DNA of 64,000 nt from Citrobacter amalonaticus (GTDB taxonomy: Bacteria > Pseudomonadota > Gammaproteobacteria > Enterobacterales > Enterobacteriaceae): the NCBI RefSeq assembly GCF_018252635.1, contig NZ_JAGTXM010000001.1:310122-374121 (forward strand). Reading direction: 5' to 3'. Shown here in pieces: positions 34,670 through 44,268 of this stretch (position 1 is its first letter; each line of letters starts with the position of its first letter). A program made the translations under genes and the position numbers. Below the pieces are notes generated by a model that worked only from the letters and a program-made list of their open reading frames with translations, did not search any database and had not been told where the DNA came from.

Positions 34670-34757
34670 GGGAATAGGTGAGCAACGGAAAGAAAAACGG
34701 CAGGCCAGCGTCTGTTTTCAGACGCGGTAAGACAGAATGTCGTACACACTGGACCAT
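34656..34757 (-). CDS. pyrL: PyrL leader peptide
   Basis: A 33-codon leader from ATG 34757 with GGAGG 6 nt upstream. It begins MVQCVRHSVLPRLK and ends LTYSQPLK, very like enteric PyrL. A T-rich stretch (PFFFP codons) precedes the attenuator, where UTP shortage stalls polymerase and lets the ribosome block the hairpin. Shorter than the 44-residue E. coli K-12 form. Confidence 0.92.
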   Translation of the reverse strand: MVQCVRHSVLPRLKTDAGLPFFFPLLTYSQPLK

Positions 34758-34782
34758 ACTTCCTCCCGGCAAATTGTCCGCG

Positions 34783-34810
34783 ATTATACTCAGCTCCGTT
34801 TGTGGATCAA
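34783..34810 (-). promoter_or_regulatory. pyrBI promoter
   Basis: On the minus strand, TTGATC (34805-34810), 16-bp spacer, TATAAT (34783-34788), 26 bp before pyrL. The start region downstream (CGCGGACAATTTG) is GC-rich. Confidence 0.75.
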
Positions 34811-34847
34811 GCAAAAAATGCCATTTTTATTCAACGCAAACGGTTTT

Positions 34848-34865
34848 AATGAATATTAATTCATT
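34848..34865. promoter_or_regulatory. Perfect ARG box between argR2 and pyrBI
   Basis: AATGAATATTAATTCATT is an exact 18-bp palindrome and a full match to the ArgR half-sites TGAAT-N4-ATTCA. It overlaps the stop codon of the ArgR-family gene and sits about 80 bp upstream of the expected pyrBI start site. A degenerate second box may lie 21 bp away (about 34869-34886). Confidence 0.8.
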
Positions 34866-35338
34866 TTTAGTAAGTAATTAATCTGTTTGTGGACAAGGCC
34901 GGTGCGCTGCACAACCCGTGGTGCGACCCAGACAATACTGCTACCCGCGATGACCCCCAGGATTTCTGGCAGAGCGTGATAATCAAGGATCCTGGCGACG
35001 GCGCGGCCATACCCGGCCGCCGTATGGATAAGGATAAATTCGCTGTTGTGTTCCACGCTCACCACCATTTCAGCAATTGAACGGGCGGCATCGGGGGCAG
35101 GGCGCAATTGCGGATTTACGGAATAAATTTTTTGTCCTTTCGTATTTCTAATTTTTATGACGCCAAGAATTTTCAACAGGCGAGAAACCGTCGACTGGCT
35201 GATGGTTTCAAAACCGTAGTTTTGCAGATCGCGGCGGATCTCCTCCTGTGAGAGATAGCTTTTTTCGCCAATCAGGCGCTGACAAACAGAGAGCTGTAGT
35301 TCTTCTTTTTCTGAAGTGGGTTGGTAAAGTTTCATCAT
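34856..35338 (-). CDS. Second ArgR-family regulator, arginine-binding Asp pair replaced
   Basis: A 160-residue ArgR paralogue; the main argR is expected elsewhere. The N-terminal winged HTH includes SQSTVSRLLKILGVIKIRN (residues 47-65). The C-terminal hexamer domain has VEHNSEFILIHTAAGYGRAVA near 95-115. In arginine-sensing ArgR the motif GTIAGDDT holds two Asp that bind L-arginine; here the equivalent is GVIAGSSIVWV with S133 and S134. So it may not sense arginine alone and may act with ArgR in mixed hexamers, as shown for ArgR/AhrC in Lactococcus. Position next to the arc operon suggests it controls that operon. Confidence 0.9.
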   Translation of the reverse strand: MMKLYQPTSEKEELQLSVCQRLIGEKSYLSQEEIRRDLQNYGFETISQSTVSRLLKILGVIKIRNTKGQKIYSVNPQLRPAPDAARSIAEMVVSVEHNSEFILIHTAAGYGRAVARILDYHALPEILGVIAGSSIVWVAPRVVQRTGLVHKQINYLLKMN

Positions 35339-35585
35339 CAGTTAGTCCAGTGTAATCAGCCGAAGATAACAACCAGTAGATCTGCCCAATGTTTCTATTT
35401 TCAGTGATGACGCACTAAGCAAATGTTCTCCATTTCAACCGGGATGTCTTTGATCGGCTTATTGAAATTTTACTGGAGTGCGCTTTAGCATCCTAACGGA
35501 TGGCAACCGCATGGGAAAATATTCCACTTAGTCGTCTAAGGAAAGACGGAGTTTTGCCGCTTCGTCTTCCCCGTATTGACGTGCA

Positions 35586-37061
35586 TCAACTGAGCGTAAG
35601 CACGCCTGTTGCCAGCAGATAGACCGCGTAGATCCCTGCGGCCACCACCATAATAGCCAGAACGATCTCTATTGGATTGAAAAGTCGTCCATTTTTCTCT
35701 TTCCGCGCCCAGACATAAAAAACGATACCGAGGGCGTAGAGGATCATCGACAGCAGCAGATATTCCATCCCGGCGGCATAGACCAGCCAGGCGCCATAGA
35801 GCGTTGCCAGCGTGCCGATGATAATGTCGCGGGTAACAGAACGTTGTTCATCACTGTGGTAACCGTCCCTCTGCCACGCGACTTTCAGGGCATACAACCC
35901 GCTGAGAAAATAGGGGATCAGGATCATTGAGGTGGCCAGTAATAACAGCGCAAGATACCCCGCCTGTTGGAAATGGGCGATGATCAGGAACAGTTGGGTC
36001 AGACCATTGGTTAGCAGCAGCGCGTTGACCGGCGCTTTATTGGCGTTTTCCTTGCCCAGAAACTTGGGCATAGTGCCGTCTTTACCGGCCATGTACGCCG
36101 TTTCCGCAGATAACAAGGTCCAGGCCAGCAGCGCGGCACCAACGGAAACGATAAGGCCGATATTCATCAGGGCTGCACCCCACGGCCCGACGGCCGCAGC
36201 CAGTACGCCCGCAGTAGAGGGATTTTTCAGCTGTGCAAGCTCTGGCTGAGAAAGGACGCCGAGCGACAGAACCGAAACGGCGACGAACAGCAGGATTGAG
36301 ATGAAAAATCCAATCATGGTGGCTTTACCCACGTCTGATTTTTTCATCGCCCGGCCCGAGTACATGGCGGCGCCTTCAATACCGATGAATACCCAGGTAG
36401 TGACCAGCATGATGTTTTTCACCTGGTCCATGACGGAGCCAAGCTGTTCATTGCCCCAGAATTCAATCTTAAAGGTGCGGATCTGAAAGGCGACGCTGAC
36501 CAGTACGACAAACATGATCAGAGGAACCACTTTTGCGACCGTGCCGATCAGATTGAGCAGGGCGGCACCCTGTACGCCGCGACAGATCAGGAAATGCAAA
36601 GCCCAGAGCAGAACAGAACCCACAATCAGCGCGGAAAGCGTGGTGCCATCGCCGAAGAAACCGAGCGCGCTGAAGGAGCCGAGGGCGGAACAGATCACCA
36701 CATAATATGAAACGTTGCCGATCCACGCCGAGATCCAGTAACCCCAGGCAGAGTTAAAACCGATGTACTCGCCAAAGCCCGCGCGGGCATAACCGTACAC
36801 GCCGCCTTCAACGTCGCTTTTACGGTGCGCCAGGGTCTGGAAGACAAAGGCGAGGGTTAACATCCCGATAAAGGTGATCCCCCAGCCGATCAGGATCGCG
36901 CCGGCGCCCGCTTTGGCGGCCATGTTTTGTGGCAGAGAAAATACCCCGGCGGCGATCAGCGCACTGACCACAAGCGCCGTCAGCGCCGGAAGTTTGAGCT
37001 TACCTACGGACGGGGAGGCCGAAGCATCCGCAGCCGGTTTGCTGGTATCAAGAGTAGTCAT
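35586..37061 (-). CDS. arcD: APC-family arginine:ornithine antiporter, ArcD-like
   Basis: Exchanges arginine for ornithine across the inner membrane, feeding the deiminase pathway. The 491-residue protein has about twelve to thirteen membrane segments, with the APC substrate loop LIAAGVFSLPQNMAAKAGAGA near residue 34-54 and GVYGYARAGFGEYIGF near 86. Start ATG 37061 is chosen; the frame opens at a TTG five codons upstream. It could equally exchange arginine for agmatine by family alone; context favours ornithine. Last gene of the arc operon. Confidence 0.88.
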   Translation of the reverse strand: MTTLDTSKPAADASASPSVGKLKLPALTALVVSALIAAGVFSLPQNMAAKAGAGAILIGWGITFIGMLTLAFVFQTLAHRKSDVEGGVYGYARAGFGEYIGFNSAWGYWISAWIGNVSYYVVICSALGSFSALGFFGDGTTLSALIVGSVLLWALHFLICRGVQGAALLNLIGTVAKVVPLIMFVVLVSVAFQIRTFKIEFWGNEQLGSVMDQVKNIMLVTTWVFIGIEGAAMYSGRAMKKSDVGKATMIGFFISILLFVAVSVLSLGVLSQPELAQLKNPSTAGVLAAAVGPWGAALMNIGLIVSVGAALLAWTLLSAETAYMAGKDGTMPKFLGKENANKAPVNALLLTNGLTQLFLIIAHFQQAGYLALLLLATSMILIPYFLSGLYALKVAWQRDGYHSDEQRSVTRDIIIGTLATLYGAWLVYAAGMEYLLLSMILYALGIVFYVWARKEKNGRLFNPIEIVLAIMVVAAGIYAVYLLATGVLTLS

Positions 37062-37095
37062 GAAGAGAGTCCTCAATCTGACAGAGAATGATTTT

Positions 37096-38175
37096 TTAGA
37101 AGTAGCTGTATTGTTTGCCGACGTATTCGGAGGTCATGCACTGCAAGACGCCGCTGTATCCCAGGGCGAAATAGACGATGTCTCCCACCTGATATCCCGA
37201 TGCAGCGTGGGTGACATCGAGGATCAGGTGATCGGAACTGGCGCCGAGCACTTTGACGCCGGGATCAAATGGTCGGAGCTGGGAGAAGGAGACGTCCTGC
37301 TCGCCAAGCGCGGCCAGCGCCCGGTGGTGTACGCCAAGATCTTCGAATACTGGTTTTCTCCCCATGGCATCCAGCGCCGTGGAGTGTTGCGGAACGGAGG
37401 GTTTTTCTTTCAGCTCGATGATCTCCACGCCGAGCTTGATAGCATCCTGGCGGGTGTCGGGGATCGGTTCGTCATTCAGGCCGAATCCCATGATCAGCGA
37501 TGCGCCAAGCCGCAGTTGGTTGACGCCCACCGGTAGCCCGCCGTTGATCAGCAAAAACAGAGCGGCGGAGCTGGCGCCGGAAATCGTGCGCAGTTCAATG
37601 CCCAGCTCGTCTTCGATCTCACGGGCGAGATCGACCAGCGCCTGCTGGTTTTCGGTAGTGGGTTCCACTCCGCCGTAACAGGCGAGATTAGCGCCCAGTC
37701 CTTCCAGCGTCAGTCCCGGCAGTTGCTTGTGTACCAGGCGTGCGAGGCGTCGCGTCTCCTGTGGATCCATGCAGCCTTCGCGCAGATCGCCAAGGTCATG
37801 CATCAGAATGACCCGGTGCGTTTTGTTCTGCGCCATAGCTGCCGCAGAGAGCGCCTGCAACGTATGTTCTTCAGAGTTCAGCGAGATATCCGCATAGGCC
37901 ACGATGTCATGCGCCAGGCTTATCTGCGGCAGGCGCAGCAGCAGTTTGTCGACGGGCAGGTCGGCGATTTTCTTGAGATTCTGGATCCGGGAATCCGCAA
38001 TCGTGCTGATACCCGCGTCAATCATGGCTCTGGCGACATTTGCCGCTTCGCAGCTCAGCTTATTTACGCCGACAGGCTCGACACCGTGCTGGCGGCACAG
38101 CGCAATCAGCGACCGGGTGTTGTCACGAATGACCGAAAGATTAACGAAGAGGCATGGAAAATCCTGATTTCGCAT
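37096..38175 (-). CDS. Ornithine/alanine racemase-family PLP enzyme (Orr-like)
   Basis: A 359-residue fold-type III PLP protein (alanine racemase N-terminal barrel). The Schiff-base lysine is K39 in PVGVNKLSCEAANVARAM. GASSAALFLLINGGLPVG near 204-221 and LRLGASLIMG are the phosphate-side loops of the Orr family. Orr converts L- and D-ornithine. The gene is inside the arginine deiminase operon, between the carbamoyltransferase (77 bp) and the antiporter (34 bp), so a role on ornithine or arginine is likely. Not part of the classical arcABCD set. Confidence 0.85.
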   Translation of the reverse strand: MRNQDFPCLFVNLSVIRDNTRSLIALCRQHGVEPVGVNKLSCEAANVARAMIDAGISTIADSRIQNLKKIADLPVDKLLLRLPQISLAHDIVAYADISLNSEEHTLQALSAAAMAQNKTHRVILMHDLGDLREGCMDPQETRRLARLVHKQLPGLTLEGLGANLACYGGVEPTTENQQALVDLAREIEDELGIELRTISGASSAALFLLINGGLPVGVNQLRLGASLIMGFGLNDEPIPDTRQDAIKLGVEIIELKEKPSVPQHSTALDAMGRKPVFEDLGVHHRALAALGEQDVSFSQLRPFDPGVKVLGASSDHLILDVTHAASGYQVGDIVYFALGYSGVLQCMTSEYVGKQYSYF

Positions 38176-38252
38176 AATGGGTCTCCTTACGTGGGCGAGG
38201 GTCAGGAAGGCACCCGCGCCCGGTGCGTACGGTCCAGTAGCGGCCGTGTGGA

Positions 38253-39257
38253 TTAGTCGCCGAGCGTCGCCACCATCACCGCTTTGATGGTGTGCATGCG
38301 GTTTTCCGCTTCGTCGAACACGATGGAGTGTGCGGATTCGAAAACGTCTTCCGTCACTTCCAGCCCTTTCAGGCCGTAGGCGGCTTCTATCTCACGTCCC
38401 ACTTTGGTGTGTTCGTTATGGAAGGCGGGCAGGCAGTGCATGAACTTCACGTTGGGGTTGCCAGTCGCGTCGATGACCTTCTGGTTGATCTGGTACGGCG
38501 TCATCAGGCTGACGCGTTCAGCCCAGGCGTCTTTCGGTTCACCCATTGAGACCCAGACGTCGGTGTACAGAAAATCAACGTCGTAGACGCCTTCTTCCAC
38601 ATCGTCCGTCAACGTGATGCGTGCCCCGGTGGTGCTGGCGATGTCGCGGCACTGCGCAACCAACGCTTCATCTGGCCAGAAGGATTTTGGTGCGACGAGG
38701 CGAATGTCCATACCCATCTTCGCGGCGCCGACCATCAGTGAATTGCCCATGTTGTTGCGCGCATCGCCAAGGTAGGCGAAGCTCAGTTCGGGCAGCGTTT
38801 TCCCTGGCGCGTGCTCCAGCATGGTCATCAGGTCCGCGAGGATCTGCGTGGGATGGAATTCGTCGGTCAGGCCGTTCCACACCGGTACCCCGGCGTATTG
38901 CCCCAGTTCCTCGACGATCTGCTGACCGAACCCGCGGTATTCGATGCCGTCATACATCCGGCCCAGTACACGAGCGGTATCTTTCATCGACTCTTTATGA
39001 CCGATCTGCGAGCCGCTTGGTCCGAGGTAAGTGACCTGCGCGCCCTGATCGAATGCCCCGACCTCAAAGGCGCAGCGGGTGCGGGTGGAGGTTTTTTCGA
39101 ATATCAACGCAATGTTTTTCCCGATCAGCGTTTGCTTTTCACGTCCGGCTTTTTTTGCCGCTTTCAGGTCAATGGCGAGATCGATAAGGAACTGGATCTC
39201 CGCCGGGCTAAAATCGAGAAGTTTGAGAAAATTGCGATTTTTCAGTGAAATAGCCAT
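38253..39257 (-). CDS. arcB: Ornithine carbamoyltransferase, catabolic copy in the deiminase operon
   Basis: In this operon it should run towards ornithine plus carbamoyl phosphate from citrulline. The 334-residue protein has the carbamoyl-phosphate motif [17 protein letters not shown] near 56-72, HPTQILADL near 133, and the ornithine-binding DVWVSMGEP and HCLPAFH near 272. It is a close paralogue of argI at 46812. Start ATG 39257 (MAISLKNRN); the frame extends 37 codons upstream into REP sequence, not used. Some annotations call this gene argF. Confidence 0.93.
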   Translation of the reverse strand: MAISLKNRNFLKLLDFSPAEIQFLIDLAIDLKAAKKAGREKQTLIGKNIALIFEKTSTRTRCAFEVGAFDQGAQVTYLGPSGSQIGHKESMKDTARVLGRMYDGIEYRGFGQQIVEELGQYAGVPVWNGLTDEFHPTQILADLMTMLEHAPGKTLPELSFAYLGDARNNMGNSLMVGAAKMGMDIRLVAPKSFWPDEALVAQCRDIASTTGARITLTDDVEEGVYDVDFLYTDVWVSMGEPKDAWAERVSLMTPYQINQKVIDATGNPNVKFMHCLPAFHNEHTKVGREIEAAYGLKGLEVTEDVFESAHSIVFDEAENRMHTIKAVMVATLGD

Positions 39258-39275
39258 CAATGTATCCTTGGTTGA

Positions 39276-39356
39276 TGTAGGCCTGATAAGCGCAGCGCCA
39301 TCAGGCAATGGCAGGGTTTCGCTGCCGGATGGCGGCGTTGCTTTATCCGGCCTACG
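39276..39356. repeat. REP/BIME element inside the arc operon
   Basis: Two units, GTAGGCCTGATAAGCGC...GCCATCAGGC and GCCGGATGGCGGCG...TTATCCGGCCTAC, in the gap between arcC and arcB. It probably raises arcAC message over the downstream genes. Confidence 0.9.
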
Positions 39357-39381
39357 AAGTCGTGCCATCAGGTAAAAAGGG

Positions 39382-40308
39382 TTACGCGACTGCGGTTTCG
39401 CGCCGTATCAGGGTGCCTTTATCTCCGGCGAGAATGGCCGGGCCATCGGCCAGCGAACCGATGCCCGCGATACCGTGGCAGCGGCTGACAAAGTCGGCGC
39501 AGGCGCTGACTTTTGGTCCCATTGAACCGGCGTCAAACTGCATTTCGCTTAAGCGTTCCGGCGTCACCTGAGTCAGTGGACGCTGGGTAGGTTTGCCCCA
39601 GTCGAGGTATACCGCGTCGGCATCGGTCAGGATCAGCAGCGCGTCAGCGCGGATCTGACTGGCGAGCAATGCGGCGGAAAGGTCTTTGTCGATCACCGCT
39701 TCGAGGCCGTGGTAACCGTCTGCTTTTTCGACGACCGGCACGCCGCCGCCACCATTACAGATGACCAGGTGATCGCGGGCGATCAGCGCCTGGATGGCAT
39801 CGCTCTCTACGATGCGTTTCGGCTGTGGTGAAGGCACCACGCGGCGGAACGCTTTGCCGTCCGCTTTGAAGACCCAACCTTTTTCGGCCTGCAACGCGTC
39901 GGCCTGGGCGGGGTCATAAACCGGACCGATGTATTTGGTCGGGTTGTGAAAGGCCGGATCGTTAGGATCGACTTCTACCTGCGTGAGCAGGACGCTGATC
40001 TCGCGCTGCGGCAGTTGGTTTTTCAGCGCCTGTTGCAGCATGTAGCCGATCATCCCCTGGCTTTCCGCCCCGAGAATGTCCAGCGGGTACGGGGTGACGC
40101 GGTCGTAGGCGCTGTTTTGCAATGCCAGCAGGCCCACCTGCGGCCCGTTGCCGTGAACCAGCACCACCCGCCATTGCTGCGTGAGCTGGGCGATCGTTTT
40201 CGCCGCCAGAACGATGTTCTTGCGCTGGATGTCGGCTTCCAGCGGTTCACCGCGCTTGAGCAACGCATTACCGCCGAGGGCGACAACCAGAGTCGGTTTG
40301 TTTTGCAT
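39382..40308 (-). CDS. arcC: Carbamate kinase
   Basis: Transfers phosphate from carbamoyl phosphate to ADP, the ATP-yielding step of the deiminase pathway. The 308-residue amino-acid-kinase fold shows [16 protein letters not shown] at residues 7-22, [15 protein letters not shown] near 53, and the GGGGVPV loop near 207. Start ATG 40308 ([13 protein letters not shown]). Lies 10 bp after arcA. Confidence 0.96.
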   Translation of the reverse strand: MQNKPTLVVALGGNALLKRGEPLEADIQRKNIVLAAKTIAQLTQQWRVVLVHGNGPQVGLLALQNSAYDRVTPYPLDILGAESQGMIGYMLQQALKNQLPQREISVLLTQVEVDPNDPAFHNPTKYIGPVYDPAQADALQAEKGWVFKADGKAFRRVVPSPQPKRIVESDAIQALIARDHLVICNGGGGVPVVEKADGYHGLEAVIDKDLSAALLASQIRADALLILTDADAVYLDWGKPTQRPLTQVTPERLSEMQFDAGSMGPKVSACADFVSRCHGIAGIGSLADGPAILAGDKGTLIRRETAVA

Positions 40309-40318
40309 GGTGGGTTCC

Positions 40319-41539
40319 TTAAATGCCATCGCGTTCCAGTGGGCAACTCATACAGCGCGCGCCGCCGCGTCCGCGCCCCAGTTCATCACCGGGGATTGGC
40401 AGCACGGTGATGCCAGCTTTGTCGTATTTCTCGTTGGTCCAGATGTTGCGCTCGTAGCCCACGACCACGCCGGGGCGCAGCGTGAGGACGTTATTGGCGT
40501 CGTTCCACTGCTCACGTTCGGCTTCAAAGGCGTCGCCACCGGTGGTGATTAAGCGCACCTGATCGATACCGAGCGCTTTCTCAATTGCGTTAACCAGCGT
40601 GCGTTCTTCGGTACGTTTCAGACCGCCGCGGCCATCCGGCGTCAGGGTCCAGCACTGCACGTCCTGGCGTACCACTTCCGGGTAGACGGAGAAGGTGTCG
40701 ATATCGATGTGGGTCATAACGGTGTCGAGATGCATACAGGAGCGGTGTTTGGGGAGCTCAACGGCAATCACCCGTTCGGCCTGGCGATGGGCAAACAGCG
40801 ACTGGGCAAGAAACTCGATTCCTTGCGGCGTCGTGCGTTCGGACATGCCGATCAACACAGCACCGCGCCCGATGACCAGCACATCGCCGCCTTCTAAAGT
40901 GGCATGGTCGTAATTGATATTCTCGTCGCCGAAATATTTAATAAAATCGCCGTCGGCAAATTGCGGATGCCAGCGATAGATGGCGCGAAGATTATTGGTC
41001 TCGCGCTGGCGAGCCGGTTTGGCCATTGGATTAATAGAAACACCGTTATATATCCAGCATGATGTATCGCGGGTAAATAAATGGTTTGGCAATGGCTTCA
41101 TAATAAAGTCATTAATATCGTGAGTATCAACCACCATATTTTTAATCGAGGCGGGAATTTCGCCGTAGGTGAGTCCGCCGCTTAAATGACGGGCCAGTTC
41201 CCGATGCGACATATCGGCCAGCCAGGCGCGGATGTCAGTGGCGAAAGTAGGGCCAAGTCGGTAATCCGAGATTTGCGTTTCCAGCAGCCAACTTTTGGCA
41301 TCCGCGATATCCAGAGTTTGTGTCAGTAAATCAGTGAGTAACAGAACTTCGATACCTTGTTCGCGTAACGTGTTGGCGAAAATATCATGCTCTTCACCTG
41401 CGCGTTCTACCGACAGTACGTCATCAAACAGGAGCTCCTGGCAGTTAGACGGCGTGAGGCGTTTCAGACTGAGATTAGGGCGATGCAACATCACACTGCG
41501 TAGTTGGCCGATTTCAGAACCGACATAATGTTTTTCCAT
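40319..41539 (-). CDS. arcA: Arginine deiminase
   Basis: Converts arginine to citrulline and ammonia. The 406-residue protein has the guanidino-group-modifying motifs [12 protein letters not shown] near residue 219, [10 protein letters not shown] near 272, and the catalytic cysteine loop [15 protein letters not shown] at the C terminus (C396 most likely). First gene of arcA-arcC-arcB-racemase-arcD. Upstream is a 677-bp AT-rich region with a consensus CRP site. Confidence 0.97.
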   Translation of the reverse strand: MEKHYVGSEIGQLRSVMLHRPNLSLKRLTPSNCQELLFDDVLSVERAGEEHDIFANTLREQGIEVLLLTDLLTQTLDIADAKSWLLETQISDYRLGPTFATDIRAWLADMSHRELARHLSGGLTYGEIPASIKNMVVDTHDINDFIMKPLPNHLFTRDTSCWIYNGVSINPMAKPARQRETNNLRAIYRWHPQFADGDFIKYFGDENINYDHATLEGGDVLVIGRGAVLIGMSERTTPQGIEFLAQSLFAHRQAERVIAVELPKHRSCMHLDTVMTHIDIDTFSVYPEVVRQDVQCWTLTPDGRGGLKRTEERTLVNAIEKALGIDQVRLITTGGDAFEAEREQWNDANNVLTLRPGVVVGYERNIWTNEKYDKAGITVLPIPGDELGRGRGGARCMSCPLERDGI

Positions 41540-42669
<1,130 letters not shown>

Positions 42670-43140
42670 ACAGAAAGGGTTGGAATTGCGTAGTCGCTCC
42701 CTGAATCGGAGCGGCTGTCCTTTTCATGATTTCTCCTACATTCGTCCGTAACGCTCCTCGCTCCTGCGCGAGCGCTTAAAAATCGTTAACTACCCCTGCA
42801 CTCATTAAGAAGATAACCAAACTGGAAAACTCAGTTTATTTCAGCCAGCAAAGCGCACCGTTGTAACATTATTTCTTTATGTATTTAAATATATAACGAT
42901 GGTAAGTTTCAGTTAATCGTTGTATATTTCATTTCATATCGATACAGCTATAACTTGAGTTACAACATACAGTTAGCGGTATCCTTTTCTATAAACTTTC
43001 AAAAAGTCGATCAAAAGCACGTTTAACTCTTTCTGGCTAATACCACTTTTGTGTTACATCAATTCTTGTTGAAAAATCATCCAGCAAAATACCTTACACA
43101 AAATTAAATATTAACGTTTGAATTAATTTCAGGGCAAGGT
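42670..43140. other. Non-coding gap before torY
   Basis: 471 bp. Begins with the tabA hairpin at 42692-42716 (AGTCGCTCC/GGAGCGGCT, one mismatch, then TCCTTTT). Towards torY, TTGTGTTACATCAA at 43049-43062 matches the FNR consensus at 8 of 10 bases, which would suit an anaerobic respiratory operon. Otherwise AT-rich with nothing recognised. Confidence 0.5.
42692..42723 (+). terminator. tabA terminator
   Basis: Stem AGTCGCTCC with GGAGCGGCT around a 7-nt loop, followed by GTCCTTTT. Confidence 0.65.
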
Positions 43141-44241
43141 ATGAATAAAAAATGGAAGTGGATAGCGGGTCTTGTATTCGTGGGTATTCTACTGGGGGGA
43201 ATACTCGCGCTGTCATCCATGTGGATGATGCATAAAACGTCAGATACCTCGTTTTGTCTCTCCTGCCACACGATGCAAGCACCCTATGAAGAATACCAGG
43301 GCTCTGTGCACTTTATGAACCAGAAAGGTATCCGCGCTGAGTGCCGTGATTGCCACATTCCGCAATCGGGCATGGATTACCTGATCACCAAAGTTAAGGC
43401 CAGTAAGGATATCTGGCATGAGTTTGTCACCGGAAAAATTGATACGCCGGAAAAATATGAAGCGCATCGCCTTGAGATGGCGGAGACCGTCTGGGAGCAG
43501 ATGAAAGCCAACGATTCGGCGACCTGCCGCTCGTGCCACCAGTTTGACGCCATGGACCTGCAAAAGCAGAGCGCCGATGCGCAAAAAATGCATGCGCTGG
43601 GCATTAAAGAAAAGCAAACCTGTATTGATTGCCATAAAGGTATCGCGCACTTCCCGCCTGAAATCACGATTGACACCAAAGCGCATGATGCGCTGATGGA
43701 AAACGCACGCCAGACGCCGGTTGATGCGAAAGAAGTATACCCCGTCGCGCCTGCCGCACTGGGCAAGCTGGGCACGGTTTATCCGGCCACCAAACTGAAC
43801 GTGGTGGGGCATTCCGGCGATGCGCGGGAAGTGGAGATTATCGGTAGCCAAATGCAGGGCGCTGAACAGGTGATTTACTTCGCGGCGGGTCAGCGTTTGG
43901 TCCTTGCCACACTCACCGACGAAGGTCAAAAAGCGCTCACAATCTCCAGCGACTGGGAAAAGGATCCCTACGGAAACGCGTGGCGCAATGTTTCTCTACG
44001 CGCACCTCTGTCTGAACCCGCTCTGAGTAAACCCGACGCGATCTGGAACTACGCCAAATCACTCGACAAAGCGTATTGCTCTGGATGCCATGCGCCGATT
44101 TCTTCTGAACATTACACCTTAAATGCCTGGCCTTCCGTAGCAAAAGGGATGGGCGCGAGAACGGATATCAGCGCCGAGGATTTAGACATCCTGACTCGCT
44201 GGTTCCAGTATCACGCCAAAGATTTTACCTCTAAGGAATAA
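43141..44241 (+). CDS. torY: Membrane-anchored pentahaem c-type cytochrome TorY
   Basis: Passes electrons from menaquinol to the periplasmic reductase TorZ. The 366-residue NapC/NirT-family protein has an N-terminal membrane anchor (residues about 7-30) and five CxxCH haem motifs at C39, C68, C129, C161 and C313 (CLSCH, CRDCH, CRSCH, CIDCH, CSGCH). Length equals E. coli TorY, and the C-terminal fifth-haem domain separates it from four-haem NapC. torZ follows 27 bp later. Confidence 0.96.
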   Translation: MNKKWKWIAGLVFVGILLGGILALSSMWMMHKTSDTSFCLSCHTMQAPYEEYQGSVHFMNQKGIRAECRDCHIPQSGMDYLITKVKASKDIWHEFVTGKIDTPEKYEAHRLEMAETVWEQMKANDSATCRSCHQFDAMDLQKQSADAQKMHALGIKEKQTCIDCHKGIAHFPPEITIDTKAHDALMENARQTPVDAKEVYPVAPAALGKLGTVYPATKLNVVGHSGDAREVEIIGSQMQGAEQVIYFAAGQRLVLATLTDEGQKALTISSDWEKDPYGNAWRNVSLRAPLSEPALSKPDAIWNYAKSLDKAYCSGCHAPISSEHYTLNAWPSVAKGMGARTDISAEDLDILTRWFQYHAKDFTSKE

Positions 44242-44268
44242 CTGATAATTACGATTAAAGGAAAACCT

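Noticed and set aside
35535-35580. Inverted repeat GGAAAGACGG...CGTCTTCC after the antiporter gene as a terminator
   Set aside because: Stem is imperfect and there is no T run on the relevant strand; not strong enough to list.
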